Shown: positions 9,296-18,171 of the stretch, one piece after another | Layout of the letters: the number at the start of each line of letters is the position of its first letter | Numbering within the stretch: the first letter of the stretch is position 1 | NCBI GenBank assembly: GCA_021741205.1 | Contig: JAIOYI010000005.1 | Location: 62,001 to 126,000 of the forward strand | Origin: Emcibacter sp. | GTDB taxonomy: Bacteria > Pseudomonadota > Alphaproteobacteria > Sphingomonadales > Emcibacteraceae | DNA length: 64,000 nt | Reading direction: 5' to 3' | The notes under the pieces: generated by a model | Seen by the model: only the letters and a program-made list of their open reading frames with translations | Told to the model about the DNA's origin: nothing | Databases searched by the model: none | Made by a program: the position numbers and the translations under genes

Positions 9296-10002
9296 TCCCT
9301 TATCCTTCGCCAAATTTTGATGATAGGCCGATTGATCAAGAGATCAAATATTTAATCTTGCATTATACGGGCATGGCAACGGGAAAAGAGGCCTTAGAAA
9401 GGCTATGTGACGTGCAGGCAAAGGTCAGCGCTCATTATCTGATTGAAGAAGACGGTGAGATATTTTCTCTTGTGCCTGAAGATAAGCGTGCTTGGCATGC
9501 GGGTGTTTCTGCGTGGGAGGGGAACCGTGATATTAATGGCCTTTCTATTGGCATTGAGTTGGTTAATCCAGGACATGATAGCCCAAATTACAAGGGAAAT
9601 TATAGACCTTTCCCCGAGGCTCAAATGAGAAATCTTATAACACTTTGCCAAGATATCCTCTTGCGGCATGATATTAAACCGTGGCATGTTTTGGGCCATT
9701 CCGATGTTGCGCCTTTGCGAAAATGTGATCCAGGGGAATTGTTTGATTGGAAAAAATTGGCCCATGCGGGAATTGGTTTGTGGCCTACTTTTGAACGAAA
9801 AAATATTCAAGAAGATAATATTGATACAGCGGTATTTTATAAAAAATTGGCACAATTCGGCTATGACGTTGAGAGAGATTCCCATGCAGCAGTCATCGCC
9901 TTTCAGCGACACTTCAGACCTAAGGATATTTCTGGGGCGTTAGATAAAGAATGTTTTATGCGCTTGGAAAGTTTATTACAGGCCAAAAAAGCTATTCAGT
10001 AG
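9292..10002 (+). CDS. AmpD/AmiD-family N-acetylmuramoyl-L-alanine amidase
   Basis: 236-residue amidase_2 zinc enzyme that cleaves the MurNAc-L-Ala bond. Probable zinc ligands by comparison with AmpD are His24 (ILHYTG), His136 (WHVLGHSDVAP) and Asp146 (RKCDPG). After the catalytic domain (~15-165) comes a peptidoglycan-binding-like helical segment (~178-230). No signal peptide is visible, suggesting cytoplasmic processing of recycled anhydromuropeptides as for AmpD, yet the extra C-terminal domain is AmiD-like. The start overlaps the upstream transporter stop by four bases (ATGA). The 3' end overlaps the convergent lipoprotein gene by 11 bp. Confidence 0.9.
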   Translation: MIPYPSPNFDDRPIDQEIKYLILHYTGMATGKEALERLCDVQAKVSAHYLIEEDGEIFSLVPEDKRAWHAGVSAWEGNRDINGLSIGIELVNPGHDSPNYKGNYRPFPEAQMRNLITLCQDILLRHDIKPWHVLGHSDVAPLRKCDPGELFDWKKLAHAGIGLWPTFERKNIQEDNIDTAVFYKKLAQFGYDVERDSHAAVIAFQRHFRPKDISGALDKECFMRLESLLQAKKAIQ

Positions 10003-10210
10003 GTTCAAGGGTATCATCTGTGTGGCTTGCTTTTTCGGCATCTGGCCGCAAACCTTCGGGTAAGGTTTTTAAGGTTTTTTCCGTATTGGGGCCTGCGGGA
10101 CCATGTTCAAATATATAATCCTCATCCCCCGAACAGCCTGTCATAAAACTTGCAATCACAGAGATAAACAACAAAGGGGCAAATGCATTTTTGATCATAT
10201 ATTTTTCCAT
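9992..10210 (-). CDS. Small predicted lipoprotein, function unknown
   Basis: 72-residue open frame with a short charged start, a hydrophobic stretch (~8-22) and a lipobox-like FMTGC, so the mature protein would start at Cys26 after signal peptidase II cleavage. The next residues SGDED contain Asp at +4 but not +2, so sorting is not clear. The rest is a short acidic, Pro/Thr-rich tail without a recognisable domain. An internal ATG (10198) would give a 68-residue form with the same signal. It converges on the amidase gene. Coding is supported by the complete signal-peptide pattern only. Confidence 0.6.
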   Translation of the reverse strand: MEKYMIKNAFAPLLFISVIASFMTGCSGDEDYIFEHGPAGPNTEKTLKTLPEGLRPDAEKASHTDDTLEPTE

Positions 10211-10390
10211 AAATCTTTAACATTATTTTGATACTGTTGGCAATGTGCCTGAGTTTTGCTCGGAAGGCAAGGTGCCACTTAATTTTGTCAATATTTAGGT
10301 CAGTCATTAAAGCTTTGTCAATATATTCACTCTAAAATAAAAAAATAATTCAGGCCTATAAGCGGAACTCTTGATAATATGGAGTGATGA

Positions 10391-10735
10391 ATGACCGTTT
10401 CATCAATGAGTAAAGAAGAAAAAAAGCTGACAAGCATAAAAAATGGCTTGGAAAGTATGCGTTCTACAAAAAGGCGGACGGTCGTGTGGCCTGCAAAATT
10501 ACAAGTCGGCGAGTTTGAATTCCGTTCAACCATGTATGATATTTCGTTGGGCGGCATTCGGGTAAAATTATCCTTGCCGCTTGCCCGAGGAACAGAAGCC
10601 TCCATTACGATAAAGAATCAAGTCACTTTAAATGGCAGAGTTGTTTGGTGTGCAGGAGAATTTATGGGGTTGAAATTTTGTGACCCTATTGATGTCATTC
10701 GTAAGGCTTTTAAAACCTTGTCCGTAGGGTTATAG
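10391..10735 (+). CDS. PilZ-domain protein (copy 1)
   Basis: 114-residue single-domain protein. The c-di-GMP-binding signature of PilZ is present: RxxxR at Arg24-Arg28 (RSTKR) and DxSxxG at Asp50-Gly55 (DISLGG), with the beta-barrel continuing to a VVWCAGEFMGLKF strand. Stand-alone PilZ proteins act as c-di-GMP receptors controlling motility, secretion or polysaccharide synthesis; no effector is encoded nearby. It is clearly paralogous to the gene at 11789, sharing AKL, YDISLGGIR and VWC-GEFMGL segments. rnpB lies just downstream. Upstream 10211-10390 shows no recognised site. Confidence 0.88.
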   Translation: MTVSSMSKEEKKLTSIKNGLESMRSTKRRTVVWPAKLQVGEFEFRSTMYDISLGGIRVKLSLPLARGTEASITIKNQVTLNGRVVWCAGEFMGLKFCDPIDVIRKAFKTLSVGL

Positions 10736-10810
10736 TGATTTCTGCAATGATTTTTTTCTTTCTGACGATTTTTCTATTTTTTATCTCATAATTAGACTAT
10801 TTTCATGATT

Positions 10811-11206
<396 letters not shown>

Positions 11207-11212
<6 letters not shown>

Positions 11213-11292
11213 AATTTTTATAGGCTGGATAATTTTTATAGGCTGGATAATTTTTATAGGCTGGATAATTCTTATAGGCTGGATAATTTTTG
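11207..11292 (+). repeat. 18-bp tandem repeat abutting the rnpB 3' end
   Basis: Unit CTGGATAATTTTTATAGG. The first four units start at 11207, 11225, 11243 and 11261 (the fourth has one T-to-C change), and a partial fifth starts at 11279. The first unit begins inside the P1 3' strand of rnpB, so every copy repeats the RNA's terminal CTGGAT. There are no spacers. Such repeats can arise by slippage. Confidence 0.95.
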
Positions 11293-11296
11293 TTTA

Positions 11297-11551
11297 TTAT
11301 TTCCGCCCAACGGGTTTGATAAATTCATATTCTTTGATTTCTACGATTTTATCAATGACAAATCCTTTACGCTCAGGATGCCTTCTTCGCACCTGTTGTA
11401 TGACATCATTTTCATCGCGCGCCTCATAGGAGAGAAAATGTAAACGTGCCCAGTCACGGCTAAAATTAGGATGTTCCTTATTGAGTTTATCAAGTTCACG
11501 AACTTGTTCATTATAGATTGATACCTCAAAATTTTTCAATTTGTCACTCAT
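11297..11551 (-). CDS. Small conserved-looking hypothetical protein
   Basis: 84-residue charged soluble protein with no signal peptide or membrane segment. It has many Glu, Asp, Arg and Lys residues, a predicted helix near residues 12-25, and a C-terminal GFVIDKIVEIKEYEF strand-like segment. I do not recognise the family with certainty; it resembles short uncharacterised alphaproteobacterial proteins. It is transcribed toward rnpB and ends just beyond the 18-bp repeats, so its message could run antisense into rnpB. The start at 11551 follows an AAGAAG-type ribosome-binding site. Confidence 0.6.
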   Translation of the reverse strand: MSDKLKNFEVSIYNEQVRELDKLNKEHPNFSRDWARLHFLSYEARDENDVIQQVRRRHPERKGFVIDKIVEIKEYEFIKPVGRK

Positions 11552-11788
11552 AATTAATCTTCTTTCTGCCTTATTTAGATGCCATTATCAATGCCATGGT
11601 CACTAATATATTTTAAATCCTGTTAACATGACCTAAAGAATTGATGAAAATTTTATATATAGCTTTTATAATGGCTTAAGCTTAAAGACTCCGAATTTTG
11701 TCAATAATTAAGAATAATTTATTATTTCTTAAGATATGCAAATATAAGTTATTATTTACAAATACTAAAAATATTAAAGGCGACATCT

Positions 11789-12121
11789 ATGAAAGATGAT
11801 GAAATGATGAGTAAAGGGGTTGGCGCTTTACTCAGATCTATGCGTAAACATAACAGAAGAACGGTTATTCAACCAGCAAAATTGAACATCAGAAATAAAA
11901 ATTTTAATTGTATAGTATATGATATTTCTTTGGGTGGAATTCGACTAAAAACGGAGGCCAAAGTAGTAGCAGGAGATGATGTTTATGTGCAAATTAAAGA
12001 TAAATTAAAACAGGTTGCGCAGGTAATATGGTGTTCAGGCGAATTTATGGGTCTGAGTTTTGTTGATGACCCTGAAATGGTTAAGGCTGGTTTGGGTAAT
12101 CTTGCCAGTGGATTAAGTTAG
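11789..12121 (+). CDS. PilZ-domain protein (copy 2)
   Basis: 110-residue stand-alone PilZ protein. The c-di-GMP signature is intact: RxxxR at Arg19-Arg23 (RKHNR) and DxSxxG at Asp45-Gly50 (DISLGG). The C-terminal strand VIWCSGEFMGLSF is nearly the same as in the copy at 10391, showing a paralogous pair. Start ATG 11789 lies behind AAAGGCGA. An AT-rich 237-bp gap precedes it, and a terminator-like hairpin follows at 12149, so it is probably transcribed alone. Output pathway unknown. Confidence 0.88.
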   Translation: MKDDEMMSKGVGALLRSMRKHNRRTVIQPAKLNIRNKNFNCIVYDISLGGIRLKTEAKVVAGDDVYVQIKDKLKQVAQVIWCSGEFMGLSFVDDPEMVKAGLGNLASGLS

Positions 12122-12148
12122 ACTTAAGCAGATCACTAAAAAATAATT

Positions 12149-12181
12149 AAAAGCGCATAATCATATTATGCCGCTTTTTTT
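12149..12181 (+). terminator. Rho-independent terminator after PilZ copy 2
   Basis: Stem AAAAGCG-CATAAT with ATTATG-C-CGCTTTT (one bulged C), loop of a few bases, then a T-run. Located 28 bp past the stop codon at 12121. Confidence 0.7.
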
Positions 12182-12303
12182 GGATATTATCTCGCGAAAA
12201 TAAGGTATGTATTAAGTATCTTTATTTGCTATTATAATGGTTATAGCATTATAGTCCTAATTTGCAGGTTTATTTTATTAAATCAAGTTTAAGGTATTAT
12301 AGT

Positions 12304-12627
12304 ATGAGTAAAACAGATAAAAAAATTGCTGAAGAAATAACCAGACGCTTTGCAAGGCAACCGGTATTGTTGAAGGCAATGCTTGATACGGGACAATATG
12401 AATTCGAGTGTATTGCTTATGATTTGTCCCTTAATGGCGTAAAAGTCAAACTTGATCTTCCGCTAGCCACCAAATGCGAGGTGTGGCTTATGGTAAAGGA
12501 TTGTCCTCATATACCTGCACGCGTTGTTTGGTCAAAGGATGGATATATCGGCGTTGAATTTATTGTATCTGCCAAGAAAGTCGCCGAAATGCTAGGTAGT
12601 ATTGGCGAGAGAATGCTGAAGAAATAA
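12304..12627 (+). CDS. PilZ-domain protein (copy 3, divergent)
   Basis: 107-residue stand-alone PilZ protein. RxxxR is Arg14-Arg18 (RRFAR) and DxSxxG is Asp40-Gly45 (DLSLNG), so c-di-GMP binding is plausible. It is less similar to the other two copies: the GEFMGL strand is replaced by DGYIGVEF. The open frame extends upstream to 12262, but ATG 12304 gives a normal N-terminus (MSKTDKK). With copies 1 and 2 it forms a local three-gene set whose members are separately spaced rather than in a tight operon. Confidence 0.85.
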   Translation: MSKTDKKIAEEITRRFARQPVLLKAMLDTGQYEFECIAYDLSLNGVKVKLDLPLATKCEVWLMVKDCPHIPARVVWSKDGYIGVEFIVSAKKVAEMLGSIGERMLKK

Positions 12628-13011
12628 ACTTGCCCTTGTCTTGACTATTAATTTCTTAGATATATTTCAAACTAAAATATAGAGAGTACTTGGTTTTTCC
12701 GTCCGAGTCTTATGGGTTGATCATCATTCATACCCAAATTTTTCCTTATTATTCCATAAAACATTGTTGGTTTATTTTTTTTATATGCCTTTGGGGTTAA
12801 GGGTGGAATCATATTATATGGACTATCTCTTTAGGAGATAAGTCTTTTTTTCTTTTTTGCTACCTGATTAATATCTTATTAATGTCCTATATATACCATC
12901 TAATACCATTGACTACCCATACAGTACCATGTTATTCCATAAGTATGCATAAAGGATGGAAGATAGGGACATTCTTTAAGTTTTTTTAAAATATATAATC
13001 TGGGGCAGGAA
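12628..13011. other. 384-bp upstream region of the dcw cluster
   Basis: Very AT-rich non-coding DNA between PilZ copy 3 and mraZ. It holds a CCAT array (12896-12940) and a strong ribosome-binding site GGGGCAGGA (13002-13010) for mraZ. An AT-rich TATATAATC at about 12992 resembles a -10 element but lies very close to the start. No open frame of interest. Confidence 0.6.
12896..12940. promoter_or_regulatory. Candidate MraZ-binding box array
   Basis: Five CCAT cores begin at 12896, 12906, 12917, 12927 and 12937, a 10-11 bp period, mostly as TACCAT. On the minus strand they read ATGG(T/G/A), comparable to the TGGGN direct repeats with 10-bp period bound by E. coli MraZ at its own promoter. Position 72-116 bp before mraZ fits autoregulation. 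Binding is inferred. Confidence 0.6.
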
Positions 13012-13428
13012 ATGCCATTATTTACGTCGACATATATCAACAAGGTGGATAAGAAGGGCCGTGTTTCGGTGCCGGCATCTTTTCGTGCGACGATCCCCAG
13101 TGAAGATCAGTCTGTTGCCGTATTTCCGTCTCTGGTCAGCAAGGCGATTGAAGGTTTTGATTGTTCATATCTAGAACATATCAGTGAGCGGCTTAATAAT
13201 TATGAGATGTTGATTACCCCTATTCAAAAACAGGAGCCGGCCGCCAAAATATTATCCAAAAGCATAACGATCTCTATCGATGCCGATGGGCGTATTGTTT
13301 TACCACAAGATTTTATAAAACATGCCGGCATTACGGATCGGGCGCTATTTGTTGGACTTGGACGTACGTTTCAAATTTGGGGTCCCGAAGAATATGATTG
13401 TGCTATGGCCCAAGGCGGGGGGACATAA
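13012..13428 (+). CDS. mraZ: MraZ, transcriptional regulator of the dcw cluster
   Basis: 138-residue protein with two SpoVT/AbrB-like repeats (~5-65 and ~75-130). Each repeat contains the DxxGR signature: first VDKKGRVSVPASFR, then IDADGRIVLPQDF. MraZ forms a ring-shaped oligomer and represses its own promoter and the downstream division genes. It is first in the cluster and separated from rsmH by only 5 bp. The 10-bp-spaced CCAT repeats upstream are candidate binding sites. Length is slightly below the ~150 usual in gammaproteobacteria. Confidence 0.95.
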   Translation: MPLFTSTYINKVDKKGRVSVPASFRATIPSEDQSVAVFPSLVSKAIEGFDCSYLEHISERLNNYEMLITPIQKQEPAAKILSKSITISIDADGRIVLPQDFIKHAGITDRALFVGLGRTFQIWGPEEYDCAMAQGGGT

Positions 13429-13433
13429 CTGTG

Positions 13434-14432
13434 ATGACAAGTCCGACACATGACCCCCGTCATTTTCCTGTTATGAGGGATGAGATCATCGCTATGATGT
13501 CCCCGCAGGACAAGGAAATATTTATTGATGGTACTTTTGGAGCCGGAGGATATTCAAGGGCACTTCTCGAGGCGGCAAATTGTGTTGTTTATGCCATTGA
13601 CCGTGATCCGAGTGTTCTTCCCACCGCATCTGCTATGAAAGCGAAATTTGAAGAACGGTTTCATTTTTTGTCTGGCTGTTTTTCACAGATGGATAGTTTG
13701 CTTGTCGAACAAGGCATAGTATCCGTGAATGGGGTGGTTCTTGATATTGGTGTCTCGTCTATGCAGTTTGATGATGCCGAGCGGGGATTTTCTTTTCAGA
13801 ATGATGGTCCCCTTAGTATGCGTATGGATAATCAGGGATTAAGTGCTGCCGATGTGGTTATGGATTTTTCCGAAGAAGATATCGCCAATATTATTTATCA
13901 GTATGGGGAAGAAAAAAAGTCACGGCGAATTGCAAAGGCCATTGTAGAAGCCCGCAGCCATGGAGCAATTACCCGCACGAGTGAGCTTGCCGCAATCATT
14001 GAAAAGGCCGTCGGATATAAGCGTTATATTAAAGGTAAAAAACAAATTCATCCTGCAACCCGAACATTTCAAGCACTGCGGATATATGTTAATGACGAAC
14101 TTCAGGAATTAAAAAGGGGCCTTGTGGCAGCAGAGCATATCTTGGCGCCAAACGGCCGATTATGTGTTGTGTCTTTCCACTCTTTGGAAGACAGGATCGT
14201 TAAAAATTTCTTTAAAGTCAGAAGCGGTGGGATGGGGCGTGGCTCACGTTATCTACCCGATGCCTTGGTTCATACGGCAAGTGATAATGTGGCACCCTCC
14301 TTTAAAATGATAGCTAATGGCAGTGTTAAGCCGTCTAAGGCTGAACTAGAGCAAAATATCCGTTCACGCTCAGCAAAACTTCGTGGTGCAAGCAGAACAT
14401 CTGCGGCCCCTTGGTTGGGAGAAGAAGAATGA
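13434..14432 (+). CDS. rsmH: 16S rRNA (cytosine1402-N4)-methyltransferase
   Basis: 332-residue RsmH (MraW), which methylates C1402 in the ribosomal decoding centre using S-adenosylmethionine. Visible: DGTFGAGGYSRALL (SAM-binding loop), IDRDP (acidic ribose contact), LDIGVSSMQFD, the insertion around GKKQIHPATRTFQALRIYVN, and SFHSLEDRIVKNF, all typical. Start ATG 13434 preferred; GTG at 13431 or an upstream frame at 13398 inside mraZ are less likely. Its stop overlaps the ftsL start (ATGA), indicating translational coupling. Confidence 0.95.
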   Translation: MTSPTHDPRHFPVMRDEIIAMMSPQDKEIFIDGTFGAGGYSRALLEAANCVVYAIDRDPSVLPTASAMKAKFEERFHFLSGCFSQMDSLLVEQGIVSVNGVVLDIGVSSMQFDDAERGFSFQNDGPLSMRMDNQGLSAADVVMDFSEEDIANIIYQYGEEKKSRRIAKAIVEARSHGAITRTSELAAIIEKAVGYKRYIKGKKQIHPATRTFQALRIYVNDELQELKRGLVAAEHILAPNGRLCVVSFHSLEDRIVKNFFKVRSGGMGRGSRYLPDALVHTASDNVAPSFKMIANGSVKPSKAELEQNIRSRSAKLRGASRTSAAPWLGEEE

Positions 14433-14935
14433 TTAAGATAGTCGCCAGTTTTTTTATCATGATGGTAATGATTTCAGCCGGTACGGTCTATAGCTTAAAG
14501 GAGACAACAGAACGTCTCGCGCTGCAGAAACAGCAATTATATGCAAAAATATTAAAGGATCGGGCTGCTATTAAAGTCTTGAAAGCGGAAATGGCTTATT
14601 TATCACGGCCTGAGCGTTTGCAAGACTTGAGTAAACGATTCTTGGATCTGTCTCCTGCGTTGTCCAATCAGATGGCCGATAATATAAATTCTATTGCTGG
14701 TCGGGAAAATGTGGAACTTGCAGCCATACCTATCGATGAGTTTCCCCTATTATTACCTCAGGAAAAGCCGACTTTACAGAAAAATGTCAGTAAGAACCAC
14801 GTAGCTCTGGCATCCTTTGAGATGGACAATAAGGACGTTACCCCCAAAAAACAGGAACAGAAAAAATACGAACCCACGGATAAAAAAATGAGCTTTTATG
14901 ACCGTATTTCTATAAAGTTGGAGAATGACCAATGA
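14429..14935 (+). CDS. ftsL: FtsL-like divisome protein
   Basis: 168-residue bitopic membrane protein placed exactly where ftsL sits in dcw clusters. One N-terminal membrane helix (~3-22) is followed by a coiled-coil-forming stretch (~23-60; leucine and alanine heptads), a conserved-looking SRPERLQDLSKRFLDL segment, and a low-complexity polar C-terminus. FtsL scaffolds FtsB and FtsQ and helps activate FtsWI. Sequence conservation in this family is weak, so position and topology carry the call. Start ATG 14429 overlaps the rsmH stop; the end overlaps ftsI by four bases. Confidence 0.85.
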   Translation: MIKIVASFFIMMVMISAGTVYSLKETTERLALQKQQLYAKILKDRAAIKVLKAEMAYLSRPERLQDLSKRFLDLSPALSNQMADNINSIAGRENVELAAIPIDEFPLLLPQEKPTLQKNVSKNHVALASFEMDNKDVTPKKQEQKKYEPTDKKMSFYDRISIKLENDQ

Positions 14936-16650
14936 GGTCTGCAGACCTCCATATTGAAGGGGCAAGAATTGGTGCTATTGAGGTTGCGCGCAACCGGCTG
15001 ATTGTACCAACATTTCTTTTTGTTTTGGGTTTCTCTATACTGATTGTCAGACTGGTTTCGATTGGTATTTTCGAAGATGTATCCGATCAGATTATCTCTG
15101 CAAATTCTACACGGATTGAATTTATTCGGGAAAGAGCGGATATTTTGGATCGTAACGGAATCGTTATGGCGACAAATTTGCCTGCGCCTTCTTTGGCGGT
15201 GCGGCCTCGTATGATTTCAAATCCAGAAGAGGCCGCCGATAAAATTATTGCGGTCTTGCCTGACTTAAATCGTACACGGGTCTTAAATCAGCTTAAATCA
15301 TCAAAACATTTTCTGTATATCCGTCGAAATTTGTCACCGACCCAGGTATGGAAAATTAATGCTTTGGGCTATCTGGGTCTGGTTTTAGAAAATGCGGAAA
15401 AAAGGGTATATCCTCAAGGAAGACTGGCATCCCATGTTTTGGGCTATGTGGATGTGGATAATAATCCGCAGGCGGGCGTTGAAAAATTTTTTAATGATCA
15501 TTTATCAAATCCTATCAGATCAAATGAGCCACTATATTTATCTTTGGATTTGCGGATTCAGTATATTGTCCATGAAGAACTTGAAATCGCCATGGACAAA
15601 TTCTCCGCTAAGGGGGGTGCTGCTATCGTTATGGACGTTATGACGGGGGAAGTTCTTGCCATGACATCCATGCCAGATTTTGACGGCAACGGTTCTATTT
15701 CGCCCGAAGGGGCTGAAATGAAAAATCGCAACATTCTAGAGCCTTATGAAATGGGATCTGGTTTTAAAACCTTTACGCTTGCCATGGGTCTTGATACGGG
15801 TGCCATAAAATTAACCGATCACTTTGATGCGACTAAACCCTTGAAAGTTGGCAGTCGCACAATTCATGATGATCATGCTAAAAAACGCTTTATGAGTGTT
15901 CCTGAAATTTATACCTACTCGTCCAATATCGGATCAGCACTGATCATAAGAGAGGTTGGTATTGAAAATCAGCAGACTTACTTGAAAAAATTTGGTTTTT
16001 TTGATAAATCTGCCATTGAACTTACAGGTGTATCTCAGCCTATTCTGCCCACTCGTTGGGGGGAAATACAGTCCATGACCGTATCCTATGGTCACGGCAT
16101 CGCCGTGACACCATTGCAATTGGTGACAGGTGTTGCCTCGGTGGTGAATGGCGGGCGCCTTATTCCTGCCACCTTGATCCGTAAAAATAATACTCTGGTT
16201 GATGAGACCCCTTATAACAATGTCTCATTTTCTCAGGAGGAAAACTATCAACAGATTATTTCGCCTGACACAAGCCGAAAAATGCGCGAATTGATGCGGT
16301 TGGCGGTTGATTATGGCAGTGGCGGAAATGCTAAGGTGGATGGTTATCGAGTGGGAGGTAAAACAGGAACGGCTGAAAAGGTCGTTGATGGCGCCTACAG
16401 CCGTGATAATAAAATAACATCATTTGTTGGTGTATTTCCCATGGACAACCCTAAATATGCCATTTTTGTCATGTTAGATGAACCAAAGGGAACCGAGGAT
16501 ACATTTTATAAAGCAACAGGAGGATGGATTGCGGCGCCTGTTGTTGGGCAAATTATCCGGCGCATTGGACCCATGTTTGGCGTGAAGCCAGATGCAAATG
16601 TTAAAACCAAATACCAGAATTTATTACTGGTGAATGAAAACAAAAATTAA
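14932..16650 (+). CDS. ftsI: Septal peptidoglycan transpeptidase (PBP3)
   Basis: 572-residue division-specific D,D-transpeptidase. Layout: short cytoplasmic N-terminus, membrane anchor (~24-46), PBP-dimer pedestal domain (~65-200), transpeptidase domain (~225-555). Active-site motifs: SxxK as Ser276-Gly-Phe-Lys279, SxN as Ser330-Ser-Asn332, and KTGT at 477-480. The SGFK form of the first motif is usual in alphaproteobacterial FtsI. It works with FtsW as glycosyltransferase partner, encoded 4 kb downstream. The start overlaps ftsL (ATGA). A 48-bp gap precedes murE. Confidence 0.96.
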   Translation: MRSADLHIEGARIGAIEVARNRLIVPTFLFVLGFSILIVRLVSIGIFEDVSDQIISANSTRIEFIRERADILDRNGIVMATNLPAPSLAVRPRMISNPEEAADKIIAVLPDLNRTRVLNQLKSSKHFLYIRRNLSPTQVWKINALGYLGLVLENAEKRVYPQGRLASHVLGYVDVDNNPQAGVEKFFNDHLSNPIRSNEPLYLSLDLRIQYIVHEELEIAMDKFSAKGGAAIVMDVMTGEVLAMTSMPDFDGNGSISPEGAEMKNRNILEPYEMGSGFKTFTLAMGLDTGAIKLTDHFDATKPLKVGSRTIHDDHAKKRFMSVPEIYTYSSNIGSALIIREVGIENQQTYLKKFGFFDKSAIELTGVSQPILPTRWGEIQSMTVSYGHGIAVTPLQLVTGVASVVNGGRLIPATLIRKNNTLVDETPYNNVSFSQEENYQQIISPDTSRKMRELMRLAVDYGSGGNAKVDGYRVGGKTGTAEKVVDGAYSRDNKITSFVGVFPMDNPKYAIFVMLDEPKGTEDTFYKATGGWIAAPVVGQIIRRIGPMFGVKPDANVKTKYQNLLLVNENKN

Positions 16651-16698
16651 AACGAACCCATAGGGAATGATGATTATTATTGTGAAGAAAGAAAAACC

Positions 16699-18171
16699 AT
16701 GAAACTTTCTGTGCTGTTAAAGGGAAAAGCATTCAGCCGTGATGTGGATATTACGGGGCTGACAGCAGACAGTCGTTCGGTGAAAAAAGGTTTTCTTTTT
16801 GCGGCTCTCCTTGGAACACAGGTTGACGGAGCAAGATTCATTGATGATGCCATCAATGCAGGTGCGGTGGCTGTTCTTTGTCGACCAGAGGCGGTTCAAA
16901 GTAGAGAAGATATTATTTGGATCACAGACGATATTCCTGCCCGGCTTTTTGCTCATATTGCGGCTAATTATTTTGACAAGCAGCCCGATACCATTGCCGC
17001 CGTTACGGGGACAAATGGCAAAACCTCTGTGGCATCATTTACGCGACAAATATGGGAATATATGGGGTATCGAGCAGGAATGATCGGAACACTTGGCATT
17101 AGTGCAGACGGAATTTCAAAGAATACTGGCATGACAACACCCGATACCGTGACATTGCAGTCAGCAATGCATGATTTATGCAATGTGGGGGTTGAGCATG
17201 TGGTTTTTGAGGCATCAAGTCATGGTCTTGCCCAATATCGACTGGATGGGATAAATGTTTCTGTGGCAGCTTTTACCAATCTTACTCGGGATCATTTTGA
17301 CTATCACGGCACAGAAGAGGATTATTATTATGCCAAGGCTCGCCTGTTCGGAGAGGTAATGAAGCCAGGTAGTGTTGCGGTTTTAAATGCGGACAGTCCT
17401 ATCGTGATGGATATTGCGGATATTTGTTGGGCACGGGGTCATCAAATAATCACGGTGGGTCACCATCACGGCGATATTCGCTTACTGCGTCAACGGGCCT
17501 CTGAGGTTGGGCAGGACATCACAGTAAGTTACAAGAAGGAGATTTATGACCTTACTTTACCGTTGATTGGGTCTTTTCAAGCTATGAATGCTCTTATGGC
17601 GGCGGGATTGGTTATTGGCAGTGGTGGCGATGTGAAAAAGGCCTTTCAAGCCTTAGCTTATCTTAAGGCGGTTCCAGGGAGGATGGAACAAGCGGGACGC
17701 CATGCTTCTGGGGCGCGAATTTATGTGGACTATGCTCATACGCCTGATGCATTAGAAACTGTTCTTCAATCCATCAAACCCCATTGTAAGGGCAAATTAT
17801 CGGTCGTATTCGGTTGCGGTGGTGACCGCGATAGGGGCAAGCGTAAAATTATGGGTGAAATTGCCAAAAAAATAGCAGACAAAATTTTTATCACTGATGA
17901 TAATCCCCGCAGCGAAGACCCTGCCATGATTAGAGCAGAAATTATGGAAGGCTGCCCAGAGGCTATGGCAGTAGCAGGGCGAGAAGAGGCCATAAGAATT
18001 GCCGTCAATGACTTGGGAAAAGGTGATATTTTATTGGTTGCGGGCAAGGGGCATGAGCAGGGGCAAATTACGGGCGGTATCACACGCCCTTTTGATGATA
18101 TATCCGAAGTTAGATCAGCTCTTTCGGCCATATCGTCTGTATCAACAAAGACAAGTAAAAGGGCCGTATGA
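16699..18171 (+). CDS. murE: UDP-MurNAc-tripeptide synthetase (meso-DAP adding)
   Basis: 490-residue Mur ligase adding the third residue to UDP-MurNAc-L-Ala-D-Glu in the cytoplasm. ATP-binding TGTNGKTS lies at ~112-119 and the central-domain EASSHGL follows. The C-terminal DNPRSEDP motif is the DNPR signature that marks meso-diaminopimelate specificity, predicting a Gram-negative-type DAP peptidoglycan. The length matches the family. Its 3' end overlaps murF by four bases. An open frame at the C-terminus on the other strand is a shadow. Confidence 0.96.
   Translation: MKLSVLLKGKAFSRDVDITGLTADSRSVKKGFLFAALLGTQVDGARFIDDAINAGAVAVLCRPEAVQSREDIIWITDDIPARLFAHIAANYFDKQPDTIAAVTGTNGKTSVASFTRQIWEYMGYRAGMIGTLGISADGISKNTGMTTPDTVTLQSAMHDLCNVGVEHVVFEASSHGLAQYRLDGINVSVAAFTNLTRDHFDYHGTEEDYYYAKARLFGEVMKPGSVAVLNADSPIVMDIADICWARGHQIITVGHHHGDIRLLRQRASEVGQDITVSYKKEIYDLTLPLIGSFQAMNALMAAGLVIGSGGDVKKAFQALAYLKAVPGRMEQAGRHASGARIYVDYAHTPDALETVLQSIKPHCKGKLSVVFGCGGDRDRGKRKIMGEIAKKIADKIFITDDNPRSEDPAMIRAEIMEGCPEAMAVAGREEAIRIAVNDLGKGDILLVAGKGHEQGQITGGITRPFDDISEVRSALSAISSVSTKTSKRAV

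Noticed and set aside
14932-16650. FtsI first active-site motif as SGFK seemed a possible catalytic defect
   Set aside because: SxxK needs only Ser and Lys, both present; SSN and KTGT are intact.
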